From Cyclobacterium amurskyense (GTDB lineage Bacteria > Bacteroidota > Bacteroidia > Cytophagales > Cyclobacteriaceae), in NCBI RefSeq assembly GCF_001050135.1, contig NZ_CP012040.1:1674001-1738000 (forward strand): 64,000 nt of DNA, written 5' to 3'. The position numbers were made by a program, and so were the translations under genes. Positions within the stretch are counted from its first letter, which is position 1, and each line of letters begins with the position of its first letter. Below the pieces are notes generated by a model that saw only the letters and a program-made list of their open reading frames with translations, did no database searches and was not told where the DNA came from. Below are positions 17,290 through 27,037 of this stretch, piece by piece.

Positions 17290-18711
17290 CTATTTCCAGC
17301 CACCTCCTAATGCGCGATAAAGATCTACTACGGTAAGGAACATCTCAATTCTTGTATTGGTTTTGTCCAATTCCGCTTCCAGCACCCTAGACTGAGCAGT
17401 AATTACCTCAAGATAGGTCGCGTAACCACCACGGAACAATTCATTTGCAGTAGAAACAGCATTGAGCAATACGGCGGTTTCTTCATCCCTTAGGCTGTAC
17501 ACTTCCCTGAGGTTGCCCACCCGTTGGAGTTTACTTGAAACTTCCTGATAACCATCCAATATACTTTTCTGATAATTGTACAAGGCTATTTTATTAGAGG
17601 CAATGCTTTGATCATAACCAGCCCTGATGCGATTCTGCGCAAAAATTGGGGCAGTCAAGCCACCCAAGATACCAATGGTCAATCCACCAGGCATTTTTAG
17701 GGCATCTGGTAAACTTTTATCGTTTAGGCCCACATAAGGAGTAAGGCTAAAAGACGGTAAGAATTCTTTTCTTGCAGCAGACACATTGAAGTTACTTGCA
17801 CGAAGCTCATGTTCAGCCTGACGAATATCAGGTCTACGCAACAGCATTTCAGAAGGCAAGCCTACTTCCATGCCATAGGGAAGTTTAATTTCTAATAAAG
17901 AAGAGGCCCTTTCAATTGGTTGTGGAAATCTTCCCAGTATAAAATTGAGTTTATTTTCCGTTTCTATGATCTCTTGCTGCTTTTCATAGGAAAGGCTTTT
18001 GGTAGATAGCAATTGGGCAGAAAACTGCTGAACAGCCAATTCCGTTGCTCTACCAGCCATTTTCTGGATTTTGATCAGCTCCAATGCCATTTCCTGGTAC
18101 TCAATATTCCTGTTGATTGTTTCCAACTGAATGTCTAGCCCTAACAACTGATAGTAGATTTTGGCAATTTCTGACACCATATTGGTCACTACCAAGTGCC
18201 TGCCCATTCCTGTAGCCAGGAATTTTTCATAATCGGCTTCCTTACGGTTCTTAATTTTTCCCCAGACATCAATTTCCCAAGTACTCTGAAATCCGATAAA
18301 ATTGTTTTCTGTCCTATTGACTACATTTCTGTCCCCATTGATGGTACCGCTAAATAGGTTAGGGCGAATATCACCGGATCGGTAACGAACCATACCGTTT
18401 AAGGTAGGATACATTTGCCCTTTGGTGATTTGGTACTGAGCTCTTGCGATTTCTATTCTCTCCATTGCGGTGAGAATGTCCAGGTTATTTTCAAGTCCTT
18501 CCTCAATAAGATACACCAGATTGGGATCATTGAAGAAAGCTTCCCATGAAATATCGCCAATGCTGGCAGAATCCTCTATGTCCAAAAAGGTGCTAGGCAG
18601 AGGTTCCATTTCCGGCATTACCGGGGCCTCAATACTTTTACAGGCAAACATAGTTCCCGCCGCAAGGAGGCCCATTGAAAGACGAAGGATTATTTTATTT
18701 TTTAAAAACAT
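17290..18711 (-). CDS. RND efflux outer-membrane factor lipoprotein (OprM/NodT family)
   Basis: About 473 residues from the ATG at 18711; a longer frame from a TTG at 18726 would overlap the pump stop and is less likely. The signal peptide ends in TMFAC, a lipobox with Cys24 of the chosen start. The body has two OEP/TolC-like repeats (for example RPDIRQAEHELRASNFNVSAARKEFLPS) that form the outer-membrane channel. The gene begins 12 nt after the RND pump stop and is the third gene of the operon, so it exports that pump's substrates across the outer membrane. Confidence 0.93.
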   Translation of the reverse strand: MFLKNKIILRLSMGLLAAGTMFACKSIEAPVMPEMEPLPSTFLDIEDSASIGDISWEAFFNDPNLVYLIEEGLENNLDILTAMERIEIARAQYQITKGQMYPTLNGMVRYRSGDIRPNLFSGTINGDRNVVNRTENNFIGFQSTWEIDVWGKIKNRKEADYEKFLATGMGRHLVVTNMVSEIAKIYYQLLGLDIQLETINRNIEYQEMALELIKIQKMAGRATELAVQQFSAQLLSTKSLSYEKQQEIIETENKLNFILGRFPQPIERASSLLEIKLPYGMEVGLPSEMLLRRPDIRQAEHELRASNFNVSAARKEFLPSFSLTPYVGLNDKSLPDALKMPGGLTIGILGGLTAPIFAQNRIRAGYDQSIASNKIALYNYQKSILDGYQEVSSKLQRVGNLREVYSLRDEETAVLLNAVSTANELFRGGYATYLEVITAQSRVLEAELDKTNTRIEMFLTVVDLYRALGGGWK

Positions 18712-18722
18712 GTAGTATTGGT

Positions 18723-21700
18723 TCAATTATTTGAAAAAGATACTTGAGAATTATCTTTCTTTTCTGAAGTGGGACCTGAGTTTTCTTCCACTTTTTTAAA
18801 GGTAAAATGGGCGAAAATCACATACAAACCCGGGATGATTATCAAACCAAATATCGTCCCAATAAACATCCCTCCAGCAGCAGCTGTACCAATAGACCGG
18901 TTTCCCAAAGCACCTGCACCAGTGGCCATGGCCAAGGGCAAAAGTCCAGCGATAAAGGCAAAGGAGGTCATAAGGATAGGTCTAAGTCTGGTTACAGATC
19001 CTTCCACTGCAGCTTGAATCACAGAATGACCTGCTTCTCTTTTTTGTATGGCAAATTCCACAATCAAAATGGCATTTTTACCCAATAGGCCTATAAGCAT
19101 GATTAGTGCTACCTGCGCATAGATATTGTTCTGAAGCCCTAGCAAATAAAGAGAGATAAATGCACCAAAAACCCCTACCGGAAGTGAAAAGATAACAGGT
19201 AATGGCAAGAGGAAACTTTCATATTGTGCTGAAAGAATCAGGTAAACAAATAACAAACAGATAAGGAAAATTACTATGGCCTGGTTACCTGAGGTAACCT
19301 CTTCACGTGACATTCCATACCAGTCATGGTTATAACCCTGTGGAAGTTTTTCCGCTGTAACCCTTTCAATTGCCGCAATAACATCCCCACTACTATATCC
19401 AGGTGCCGCAGAACCCTTTACGGTAGAAGAATTGTACATATTGAATCGTGTCAATTGTTCCGGTCCGTAGGCTTTTTCCATTGTAAGGAAAGCCGAAATC
19501 GGCACCATTTCGCCTACATTGTTTTTTACTTGAAGTGCCAAAACATCTTCAGGCTTGGCCCTGTATTCTGGCCCTGCCTGTAACATTACATCATACATCT
19601 GTTCAAAACGAACAAAATCTGAAACAAACTGACCTCCTAATAAAACCTGCATGGTCCCCAAAGCCTTGGCAATGGTCACCCCATTCTTAGCCGCCTGATC
19701 CTGGTCTATTCTAATTAAAAACTGAGGAAAGGTAGGATCAAAATCAGTAAAAGCATAGCCAATTTCTGGAGCTGCCATAAGTTCTTGAACCAGGTCATTT
19801 GTAACCGTAGACAACCGATTAAGGTTACCCGTACCTGTCTGATCCAATACCTTCATTTGGAACCCACTGGAGTTACCAAAGCCTGATACAGTTGGTGGCA
19901 GGAAGAAATCAATTTTCGCATCGGAGATTTCATCACCCAATGCAGCAAACTCATCCAATGTTCCTTGGATGGGTAAATCCTTCCTTTCGTCCCATGATTT
20001 CAAATTGACCATGGCCATACCATAAGAGGCTCCTGAGAGTCCATTACCCAATGAATAACCCGCCAAACTTGAAACACCAGCAACCGCTTCATTCCCTTCT
20101 AATTTTTGGACAAGTTCATCCAATACCTTTTCAGTTCTTTCTACGGTCGCTCCCACAGGAGTAGTGACATTTACATAGACCATACTTTGGTCTTCTGTAG
20201 GTATAAAGCCAGTAGGCAAAATCTTACTTACTCCCCAAGTGGCAGCAAAGAAAAACAACAATATTAGAGTAGTGATACCTTTTCTCGGCACCAAATAGGT
20301 GATGTATTGTAGGTATTTGTTTTCGAAGAAATTATAATACTGGTTGAACTTGTTAAAGAACCGCTGCAACAGTGTTTGCTTCTGTTCTTCACCGTAATGA
20401 TTTTTAAGCAAGATAGCACAAAGAGCAGGGGTTAAGGTCAATGCATTGATACCAGAAATAAAGATGGCTACTGCAAGTGTCAATGAGAACTGTCGGTAAA
20501 ACACACCCACTGGGCCGGACATAAATGCTACCGGAACAAATACTGCAGACATTACCATTGTAATGGCTATAATCGCCCCACTGATCTCTTTCATTGCAGC
20601 AAAAGTGGCTGCTCTTGGATCCAATCCTTCTTTTTCCATTTTGGCATGGACTGCCTCTACCACCACAATGGCATTATCCACCACAATTCCTATTGCAAGG
20701 ACGAGCGCAAACAATGTGAGTAAATTGATAGAGAAGCCCAACCACTGCATAAAAAACATGGTCCCTATCAGTGCTACCGGAACAGCCAGGGTAGGAATCA
20801 ATGTAGATCGGAAATCCTGGAGGAAAATAAACACTACTATAAATACCAAGATAAACGCCTCTAATAAGGTCACCAATACCTCTTTAACAGAAGCGTCAAG
20901 GAACCTCGACACATCATAGGAGATTTTGTAATCCATCCCAGAAGGAAAATTATCCTGCTTAATCTGTTCGATTTTCTTCTTCACATTGGCAATTACCTCA
21001 CTGGCATTGGATCCTGGTCTCTGAATTACCATAACCGAAGCAGCAGGCTTGCCATCCATTTTGGCGATTCTACCATAATTCAGGTTACCGAATTCTACAT
21101 CGGCAATGTCTTTTAATCGTAAAATCGAGCCGTCAGGATTGGCCCTAATGACAAGGTTTTCGTATTGCTTGGGTTCATAGAATTTTCCTGTATACTTAAG
21201 TACATACTGAAGTACCTGCATGTCTTTACCAGAACTAATTCCCAGTTGGCCAGGTGCAGCTTCCACGTTTTGATTGTTTATGGCTTCAATCACATCGTCC
21301 GTGGCTATTTTATAAGCTGTCATACGATCAGGTTTGAGCCAAATCCTCATGGAGTAATCTTTGGTACTCATTATCTCTGCCAATCCTACACCGTCTACCC
21401 GCTGCAATTCCTGCAATACATTAAGGTCGGTGTAGTTATAAATAAAGGCTTCATCCAGTGAGGGATCATCACTGGCAATATTGATATACATCAGTAGCCC
21501 TTCGACCTGTTTTTCTACCGTTACACCGGCTTTGGTCACAATCTCTGGCAGGTCATTGACTACTGTCGAAACCCGGTTTTGAATCTCCACAGCAGCAAGA
21601 TCTGGATCTACACCTGCTTGAAAATAAACCTTGATAACTACAGTACCTCTATTACTACTAACAGAAGTCATGTAAGTCATGCCTGGAACACCATTGATTA

Positions 21701-21902
21701 CTTTTTCAAGAGGTGTGGCCACCGTCTTGGCAGCAACCTCAGCATTTGCTCCCCTGTACTTGGCACGGATGGAAACTGATGGAGGCGCAATGTCGGGGAA
21801 AAGCTCAACTGGTAAGGTGAAAAAAGACAAAAGCCCCAGTAATACAAAGAAAAGGGAAATAACCAGTGATAAAACTGGTCTTTTAATAAATAAATCAAAC
21901 AT
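18723..21902 (-). CDS. RND (HAE1/AcrB-type) multidrug efflux pump subunit
   Basis: 1059 residues with the AcrB layout: an N-terminal TM helix (IKRPVLSLVISLFFVLLGLL), a large periplasmic porter domain, TM2-6 with IGIVVDNAIVVVEAVHA (the proton-relay Asp), a second periplasmic domain and TM8-12 with GLLGKNAILIVEFA. It drives drug/proton antiport in the inner membrane and docks with the fusion protein and outer-membrane factor encoded on either side. The ATG is 4 nt from the fusion-protein stop. Substrates cannot be predicted. Confidence 0.96.
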   Translation of the reverse strand: MFDLFIKRPVLSLVISLFFVLLGLLSFFTLPVELFPDIAPPSVSIRAKYRGANAEVAAKTVATPLEKVINGVPGMTYMTSVSSNRGTVVIKVYFQAGVDPDLAAVEIQNRVSTVVNDLPEIVTKAGVTVEKQVEGLLMYINIASDDPSLDEAFIYNYTDLNVLQELQRVDGVGLAEIMSTKDYSMRIWLKPDRMTAYKIATDDVIEAINNQNVEAAPGQLGISSGKDMQVLQYVLKYTGKFYEPKQYENLVIRANPDGSILRLKDIADVEFGNLNYGRIAKMDGKPAASVMVIQRPGSNASEVIANVKKKIEQIKQDNFPSGMDYKISYDVSRFLDASVKEVLVTLLEAFILVFIVVFIFLQDFRSTLIPTLAVPVALIGTMFFMQWLGFSINLLTLFALVLAIGIVVDNAIVVVEAVHAKMEKEGLDPRAATFAAMKEISGAIIAITMVMSAVFVPVAFMSGPVGVFYRQFSLTLAVAIFISGINALTLTPALCAILLKNHYGEEQKQTLLQRFFNKFNQYYNFFENKYLQYITYLVPRKGITTLILLFFFAATWGVSKILPTGFIPTEDQSMVYVNVTTPVGATVERTEKVLDELVQKLEGNEAVAGVSSLAGYSLGNGLSGASYGMAMVNLKSWDERKDLPIQGTLDEFAALGDEISDAKIDFFLPPTVSGFGNSSGFQMKVLDQTGTGNLNRLSTVTNDLVQELMAAPEIGYAFTDFDPTFPQFLIRIDQDQAAKNGVTIAKALGTMQVLLGGQFVSDFVRFEQMYDVMLQAGPEYRAKPEDVLALQVKNNVGEMVPISAFLTMEKAYGPEQLTRFNMYNSSTVKGSAAPGYSSGDVIAAIERVTAEKLPQGYNHDWYGMSREEVTSGNQAIVIFLICLLFVYLILSAQYESFLLPLPVIFSLPVGVFGAFISLYLLGLQNNIYAQVALIMLIGLLGKNAILIVEFAIQKREAGHSVIQAAVEGSVTRLRPILMTSFAFIAGLLPLAMATGAGALGNRSIGTAAAGGMFIGTIFGLIIIPGLYVIFAHFTFKKVEENSGPTSEKKDNSQVSFSNN

Positions 21903-21905
21903 AGC

Positions 21906-23090
21906 TTATTGTTCTGTACTGGTAGGCATTACTTCTGCAAGGGTATCGTCATTTTCTGGTAATGTAGAACCAGTTTCATCAGCAACTATTTTAGGCTGAA
22001 TGGTCATACCATCTTTCACATTCTGTATCCCTTCATACACCAGACGTTCTCCTACTTCCAAACCAGACTCTATAATATAATAATGAGAAAATCTTGCTCT
22101 AGGAATAATACTGCGCATCTCTACAGTGTTGTCCTCTTTAACTATGTATACAAAACTCCTGTCCTGAATTTCAAAGACCGCTTTCTGAGGTATAATAATT
22201 GCGTTCCTTATCTTATTGGTAAGGATGATTTTACCTGTTGCTCCGTGCTTAAGGATCTTTGTTGGATTGGGAAATAAAGCCCTAAATGCAATTGAACCGG
22301 TATTGGCATTGAATTCACCTTGCATGGTTTCGATAATGCCCTCATAAGCATAAGGCGCTCCATCTGCAAGTACAAGGTTGACAACATTGTTCTCAGTAGT
22401 CTCTCCTTTAGACTTGATGTATTCCAAGTATTCTTTCTCAGAGACATTGAAATAAACATGGACAGAGCTAATATTGGAAACGGTGGTAAATAAACTGCCT
22501 TGCTCTACCAAACTACCCGTTTTTAAAGGTATTCTATCAATAATCCCATCAAAAGGAGCCCTGATATTGGTATAGGACAATTGTACTTCTGCATTGTCCA
22601 TGGCAGATTTGGCTTCCTCAATTTTCGCCAAAACAGCATCGTATTTCGCCTTGGTTAAGTTAAGCTCAGATTCCGAAATGACGTTGTTGTCCACCATAAT
22701 TTTCAAACGGCCGACTTCAAACTCTATCACTTTGGCTTCTGCCTTGGCACTTTCAAAATTGGCTTTGGCTTTGGCCAATTCCGCTTTGTATTCCTGTTCG
22801 TTGGTTTTGAAAAGAATCTGGCCTTTTTTTACTTCCTGCCCTTCATCCACATTTACTTTTTCAAGAAAGCCCTGTACCCTAGCCCTAAGCTCCACATTCT
22901 GAATGGCTTTGATATCTGCTACGTAGTCCCTATGCATAATAGTGTCTGATGCAACCACTTCAATGACTGGGAATTCTTTGACTGCTTCAGCTTTTTTACC
23001 TGATTTATCGCCACTATTACATGAAAAAACAACTATTAACGGAATAAAAAATGCATATATTCCAATTTTATTTAATTTTATTCTGCTCAT
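21906..23090 (-). CDS. RND efflux membrane fusion lipoprotein (AcrA family)
   Basis: 394 residues from the ATG at 23090; a TTG 33 nt further upstream is possible but adds a hydrophilic extension. The signal peptide ends VVFSC, a lipobox with Cys24. A lipoyl/barrel-sandwich domain (VELRARVQGFLEKVNVDEGQ), an alpha-helical hairpin (about 95-165) and AFDG-type barrel sequences (NIRAPFDGIIDRIPLKTGSLV) follow. It is the periplasmic adaptor of the pump encoded directly downstream. A 9-bp inverted repeat at 23126-23155, upstream of the start, is a candidate operator. Confidence 0.94.
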   Translation of the reverse strand: MSRIKLNKIGIYAFFIPLIVVFSCNSGDKSGKKAEAVKEFPVIEVVASDTIMHRDYVADIKAIQNVELRARVQGFLEKVNVDEGQEVKKGQILFKTNEQEYKAELAKAKANFESAKAEAKVIEFEVGRLKIMVDNNVISESELNLTKAKYDAVLAKIEEAKSAMDNAEVQLSYTNIRAPFDGIIDRIPLKTGSLVEQGSLFTTVSNISSVHVYFNVSEKEYLEYIKSKGETTENNVVNLVLADGAPYAYEGIIETMQGEFNANTGSIAFRALFPNPTKILKHGATGKIILTNKIRNAIIIPQKAVFEIQDRSFVYIVKEDNTVEMRSIIPRARFSHYYIIESGLEVGERLVYEGIQNVKDGMTIQPKIVADETGSTLPENDDTLAEVMPTSTEQ

Positions 23091-23125
23091 ATTCAATACC
23101 AAACCTGTTTTACCTTTATTCAAAT

Positions 23126-23155
23126 TTTAAAGTGATGTATTATTTACACTTTAAA
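23126..23155. promoter_or_regulatory. Inverted repeat upstream of the efflux operon (candidate operator)
   Basis: TTTAAAGTG (23126-23134) and CACTTTAAA (23147-23155) are perfect 9-bp inverted arms 12 bp apart, 36-65 bp upstream of the fusion-protein ATG. No T tract follows, so a protein-binding site is likelier than a terminator. No adjacent TetR or AraC regulator gene is present. Confidence 0.45.
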
Positions 23156-23342
23156 GCAACAACAAATAATACAATAATTCCGGTTAAATCCTGTTAGATT
23201 TTGCCAAAGACACTTTTACTTCCTGTCAACGGGCAATATCATGGATAAATAGGTGTTTAACTTTCTTTGAATAACTCGCTATCTTTGCTGCCTGTTGATT
23301 CTTTTACTTGTTGTATATTTGCGACTATACCTAGACTGTAAT

Positions 23343-24404
23343 ATGTTCAGAAAATCTATACTATTGATAGGCTTGTCAATAATTAATCTCGCGGTGTATG
23401 CCCAAGACATTCCCCAAGCCAAAGGCTATGTGGCCTATAAAGTCAGTCAAAAGCCTATTATAGATGGTAAGCTGGAAGAGTCCAACTGGCTCGCGGCCAA
23501 TTGGTCTAGTCCTTTTATGGATATCCAGGGAACTGATTTTCCAATGCCCAATCAATTGACACAAATGAAAATGCTTTGGGATGAAAATTTTTTATACATC
23601 GGTATTCTACTCAAGGAGAAAAATATTTGGGCCACCTACACTGAAAGAGAATCAGTAATATTCCATGAGAATGATATTGAAATATTTATAGATCCAGATG
23701 GAGACACCCATAATTATTACGAAATAGAGGTCAATGCCCTTGGAACTCTATGGGATCTCTTGCTAACCAAACCTTATAAAAATGGTGGAAACCCTATCAA
23801 TGGATGGAACATCAACGATTTTGAATATGCCATCCATCTAGATGGAACGATTAATGACCCCAGCGATGTGGACGACCACTGGTCCATAGAGATGGCTATA
23901 CCCTGGAAAAGCCTCTCACAATCCGGCCCTTCCTACAAAGCCCCTGAAAATGGTGATCAATGGCGCATCAACTTTTCAAGGGTGCAATGGCAAATTGAAC
24001 CTACAGCAAATGGCTACACGAAAAAAATCAACCCACAAACCGGTAAATCCTACCCGGAAGACAATTGGGTTTGGTCCCCCATGGGATTGATCAATATGCA
24101 CCTGCCGGAAAGATGGGGTTACGTTCAATTTTCTGATAGCCAAGTTGGAAATGGCAATCAAGCTTTTGTCATGCATGCAGATGAGCAGATAAAAAACGAA
24201 TTAAGAAAGCTATACGATGCAGAAAAGGCATTTTTCGCTATCCATGGTCATTATACCGATCAATTGACTGAGCTAAATAGCAATACTCCCTTGTCAGATG
24301 TGGCCATAGAAGCTACTAAGTCTTGGTTTAAAATCTCCTGCCCGGCAACTTCCAAGGACAAATACTGGTATATAACTGAGGACAGCAGGATATGGAAAAA
24401 ATAA
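23343..24404 (+). CDS. Secreted protein with CBM9-like (DUF1083-type) sugar-binding domain
   Basis: 353 residues from the ATG at 23343 (a TTG at 23295 opens the frame further, but the peptide from 23343 starts with a clean signal sequence ending VYAQ). Residues about 35-230 resemble the CBM9/DUF1083 domain: KPIIDGKLEESNWLAA, NDIEIFIDPDGD, YYEIEVNALGTLWDL, WSIEMAIPWKSL. Such domains bind cellulose, xylan or related glycans, or accompany outer-membrane proteins. A TATATTTG box at 23314-23321 gives a plausible -7 element. It is followed 63 nt later by the DUF4382 gene. Confidence 0.8.
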   Translation: MFRKSILLIGLSIINLAVYAQDIPQAKGYVAYKVSQKPIIDGKLEESNWLAANWSSPFMDIQGTDFPMPNQLTQMKMLWDENFLYIGILLKEKNIWATYTERESVIFHENDIEIFIDPDGDTHNYYEIEVNALGTLWDLLLTKPYKNGGNPINGWNINDFEYAIHLDGTINDPSDVDDHWSIEMAIPWKSLSQSGPSYKAPENGDQWRINFSRVQWQIEPTANGYTKKINPQTGKSYPEDNWVWSPMGLINMHLPERWGYVQFSDSQVGNGNQAFVMHADEQIKNELRKLYDAEKAFFAIHGHYTDQLTELNSNTPLSDVAIEATKSWFKISCPATSKDKYWYITEDSRIWKK

Positions 24405-24467
24405 GTAGGGCATTTATCGACTTAGACAGCAAATTCTGACCGGCTAAATGGCAAAACAGATCAACTC

Positions 24468-25274
24468 ATGATAAAAAATACAATTAACTTTTTTGGTTTT
24501 TGGCTTCTTGGCCTTATTTGCATTGGTTGTACCGAAGCGACAGAAACACGCTCATTGATCAACCTATTACTTATAGACTCTCCTGGAGATTTTGATGAAG
24601 TATGGGTAGAAGTCAATGGGGTAGAAATTCTGCCTGCGGGAATTCGCGGAAGTGAGGAAAATGCCAACTGGGTGAGTATCCCCTATCAGGCTGCCAGCAA
24701 TATGGTTTTGGTAAGTGCACTGGTCAATGACACCCAGCTTCTCATAGGAAGAACAGAAATTCCAGCTGGAGATATTTCCAAAGTTAGGTTTCTTCTGGGA
24801 GATGTAGCCTACTTGATAAAGGACGACATCCGAACGGACATGAGCATCTCCACAGATAGCGAGGCACTATTGGAATTGGATGTGGACATTAACACCCAAA
24901 GTGGTCTTTCCTATGACATCATTCTGGATCTGGACCTGGCCCAATCTGTGGTCGCTAACCAAAGTGGAGGCTTTGATTTTGTCCCTCATCTTAGGGTATT
25001 TGTAGGGACTGGTTTATCAGAAATCACTGGAACAATCTACCCCATTAGCATCGCCCCACATGTGCTGGCAATCTCAGCCACAGACACCTTCAGCACACTC
25101 ACCGCTGATGATGGTGGTTTCTTGCTTAGTGGCTTGCCAGAAGATGAATACGAATTCAAAATAGCCGCTCCTACAGGATATCAGGACACTACTTTCACTC
25201 TCTTGACTTACCCTGACAGCACATTGACCCTAGACCCAATCACCATCACCTTACAAGAATCCACCTCCCCCTGA
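24468..25274 (+). CDS. DUF4382 lipoprotein
   Basis: 268 residues. The signal peptide ends LICIGC (Cys21), a lipobox. Residues about 30-170 carry the DUF4382 pattern: LLLIDSPGDFDEVWVEVNGVEI, then a W..I segment, then RTEIPAGDISKVRFLLGD. The last about 80 residues look like a carboxypeptidase-regulatory/beta-sandwich repeat (TADDGGFLLSGLPEDEYEF). DUF4382 proteins are abundant in Cytophagales; their function is unknown. It ends 16 nt before ribD. Confidence 0.85.
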   Translation: MIKNTINFFGFWLLGLICIGCTEATETRSLINLLLIDSPGDFDEVWVEVNGVEILPAGIRGSEENANWVSIPYQAASNMVLVSALVNDTQLLIGRTEIPAGDISKVRFLLGDVAYLIKDDIRTDMSISTDSEALLELDVDINTQSGLSYDIILDLDLAQSVVANQSGGFDFVPHLRVFVGTGLSEITGTIYPISIAPHVLAISATDTFSTLTADDGGFLLSGLPEDEYEFKIAAPTGYQDTTFTLLTYPDSTLTLDPITITLQESTSP

Positions 25275-25290
25275 TAATATTGCCAAGATT

Positions 25291-26325
25291 ATGAACGAAG
25301 ATCAGCATAAAATCTACATGTTAAGGGCCATTGAACTGGCTGAATTAGGAAGGGGAAGTGTCAGCCCTAATCCCATGGTGGGCTGTGTGATCGTTCATAA
25401 TGGATTGATTATAGGTGAAGGCTATCACGAAAAATACGGGCAAGCCCATGCAGAGGTAAACGCCATTGCTTCAGTTAAGAACAAATCCCTTTTAAAAGAG
25501 GCAACCCTCTATGTTAGCCTGGAACCCTGCGCTCATTTTGGAAAAACCCCGCCCTGTGCAGACTTAATTGTCAAGCATCAATTAAAGGAAGTCATCATCG
25601 CTGCGGTAGACAGCAATCCTCTAGTGGAGAAAAAAGGAATTCAAAAGTTAGAACAGGCAGGAATAGCCGTGACTACAGGAGTGATGGAGCAGGAGGTTAG
25701 AAAGCAGAATGTGCGGTTTTTCACCCAAATGGAGAAAAAGCGACCCTATATTATTCTAAAGTGGGCCCAGACAAAAGATGGCTTTGTAGCCCGTACCAAC
25801 TTTGACAGTAAATGGATTAGCAATTCGCTTAGCAGACAGCAGGTACACCGCTGGCGTACAGAAGAGGATGCCATTTTGGTGGGCACCAATACCGCCCGCT
25901 ATGACAATCCCCGACTCAATGCCAGAGATTGGTATGGAAAAGACCCATTGAGGTTGGTTGTAGACAGGGAGTTGAAATTGGAGGAAAGTTTACATTTGTT
26001 TGATGGGCAGCAAAACACCATCATATACAATAACAAACTCAATAAGACAATCGGAAAGACCGAATGGGCCAAAATAGATGTTCGCATCGATGCCAAAAAA
26101 ATCGTAGCAGACCTTTATGCAAGAAACATTCAGAGTCTGATTGTGGAAGGTGGAGCAGCAGTTTTGGGGGATTTTATAGCAAATGACTTATGGGATGAGG
26201 CAAGGGTTTTTACCGGAAATGCCAAGTTTGGCTTGGGCATCCCAGCCCCTGTTATGACAACTATTCCCACTGCCCAATATACTTTTAAGGAGGATTTACT
26301 AGCAATTTACAGGAACCATGACTGA
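25291..26325 (+). CDS. ribD: Bifunctional riboflavin biosynthesis deaminase/reductase
   Basis: 344 residues. The N-terminal cytidine-deaminase-like domain has the zinc site His53-Ala-Glu55 and Cys80/Cys89 (HAEVNAI; EPCAHFGKTPPC). The C-terminal RibD reductase domain (about 148-340) has RPYIILKWAQTKDG and LIVEGGAAVLGDF. It deaminates then reduces the pyrimidine intermediate of flavin synthesis. The last 8 nt overlap the next gene, so they are translationally coupled. Confidence 0.97.
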   Translation: MNEDQHKIYMLRAIELAELGRGSVSPNPMVGCVIVHNGLIIGEGYHEKYGQAHAEVNAIASVKNKSLLKEATLYVSLEPCAHFGKTPPCADLIVKHQLKEVIIAAVDSNPLVEKKGIQKLEQAGIAVTTGVMEQEVRKQNVRFFTQMEKKRPYIILKWAQTKDGFVARTNFDSKWISNSLSRQQVHRWRTEEDAILVGTNTARYDNPRLNARDWYGKDPLRLVVDRELKLEESLHLFDGQQNTIIYNNKLNKTIGKTEWAKIDVRIDAKKIVADLYARNIQSLIVEGGAAVLGDFIANDLWDEARVFTGNAKFGLGIPAPVMTTIPTAQYTFKEDLLAIYRNHD

Positions 26326-26788
26326 GGAAATCAATCTACCCAATAATGCCAACAAGGAGGAAATATACAAAGCCCTTCTGCCACAAGTAAAGGCCTTGCT
26401 TTCCGGAGAGGAAGATTTGGTTGCAAATATGGCCAATATGTCCGCGGTGCTAAAGGAGGCTTTTGGCTTCTTTTGGGTGGGCTTTTATATAATCAAGAAG
26501 GGTGAATTGGTTTTGGGCCCTTTCCAGGGACCAGTAGCCTGTACTCGGATCCAAAAAGGAAAAGGCGTATGTGGCCAAGCCTGGGAAACCGGTGAAACGC
26601 AGGTAGTACCTGATGTCAATGCCTTTCCAGGTCATATTGCCTGCAGCGCCTCCTCCCAATCAGAGATAGTGGTCCCCGTATCTAAAGGAAATGAAATTAT
26701 CGCGGTGCTGGATATTGATTCCGATCAGCTGGACGCTTTTGATGCAATGGATCAGAAGTATTTGGAGGTGATGGTGGGGTGGTTTTGA
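26318..26788 (+). CDS. msrC: Free methionine-(R)-sulfoxide reductase (GAF domain)
   Basis: 156 residues. A GAF domain with Cys75, Cys85 and Cys109, whose spacing (10 and 24) is exactly that of the three redox cysteines of E. coli fRMsr. It reduces free Met-R-sulfoxide in the cytoplasm. It overlaps ribD by 8 nt and ends the core-genome block; repeat A1 of the accessory region begins 63 nt later. Confidence 0.92.
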   Translation: MTEEINLPNNANKEEIYKALLPQVKALLSGEEDLVANMANMSAVLKEAFGFFWVGFYIIKKGELVLGPFQGPVACTRIQKGKGVCGQAWETGETQVVPDVNAFPGHIACSASSQSEIVVPVSKGNEIIAVLDIDSDQLDAFDAMDQKYLEVMVGWF

Positions 26789-26850
26789 GGCTTTAGTAGC
26801 ATTTTTTTTAGATGATTTTGTGGCCTGCGTTTCCATTTCAAATGGAGTTT

Positions 26851-27002
26851 ACAAACTTTTTTTGGCTGTTTCTAATAAAAATGTAGTTTCTCCCTAAGAT
26901 TCTTTAACCGAAACCCTTAATTTGACAGGGAAAAACAAACTAAAGGAGCTGGGTACATAATCGATACATACGCAACACCCCTGCAAAACATGTAAATATA
27001 CA
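26851..27002 (+). repeat. Dispersed repeat A, copy 1 (upstream of a methyltransferase)
   Basis: About 150 bp, clearly homologous by eye to 40008-40158 and more weakly to 57981-58133. Shared blocks include TTTCTAATAAAAATGTAGT, CCCTTAATTTGAC, AAAGGAGCTGGGTACATA and ATACGCAAC. All three copies end 26-47 bp before an unrelated gene in the same orientation. Confidence 0.75.
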
Positions 27003-27037
27003 ATTGTTGGCAATATTTAAAACAAAACCAGAATTCA

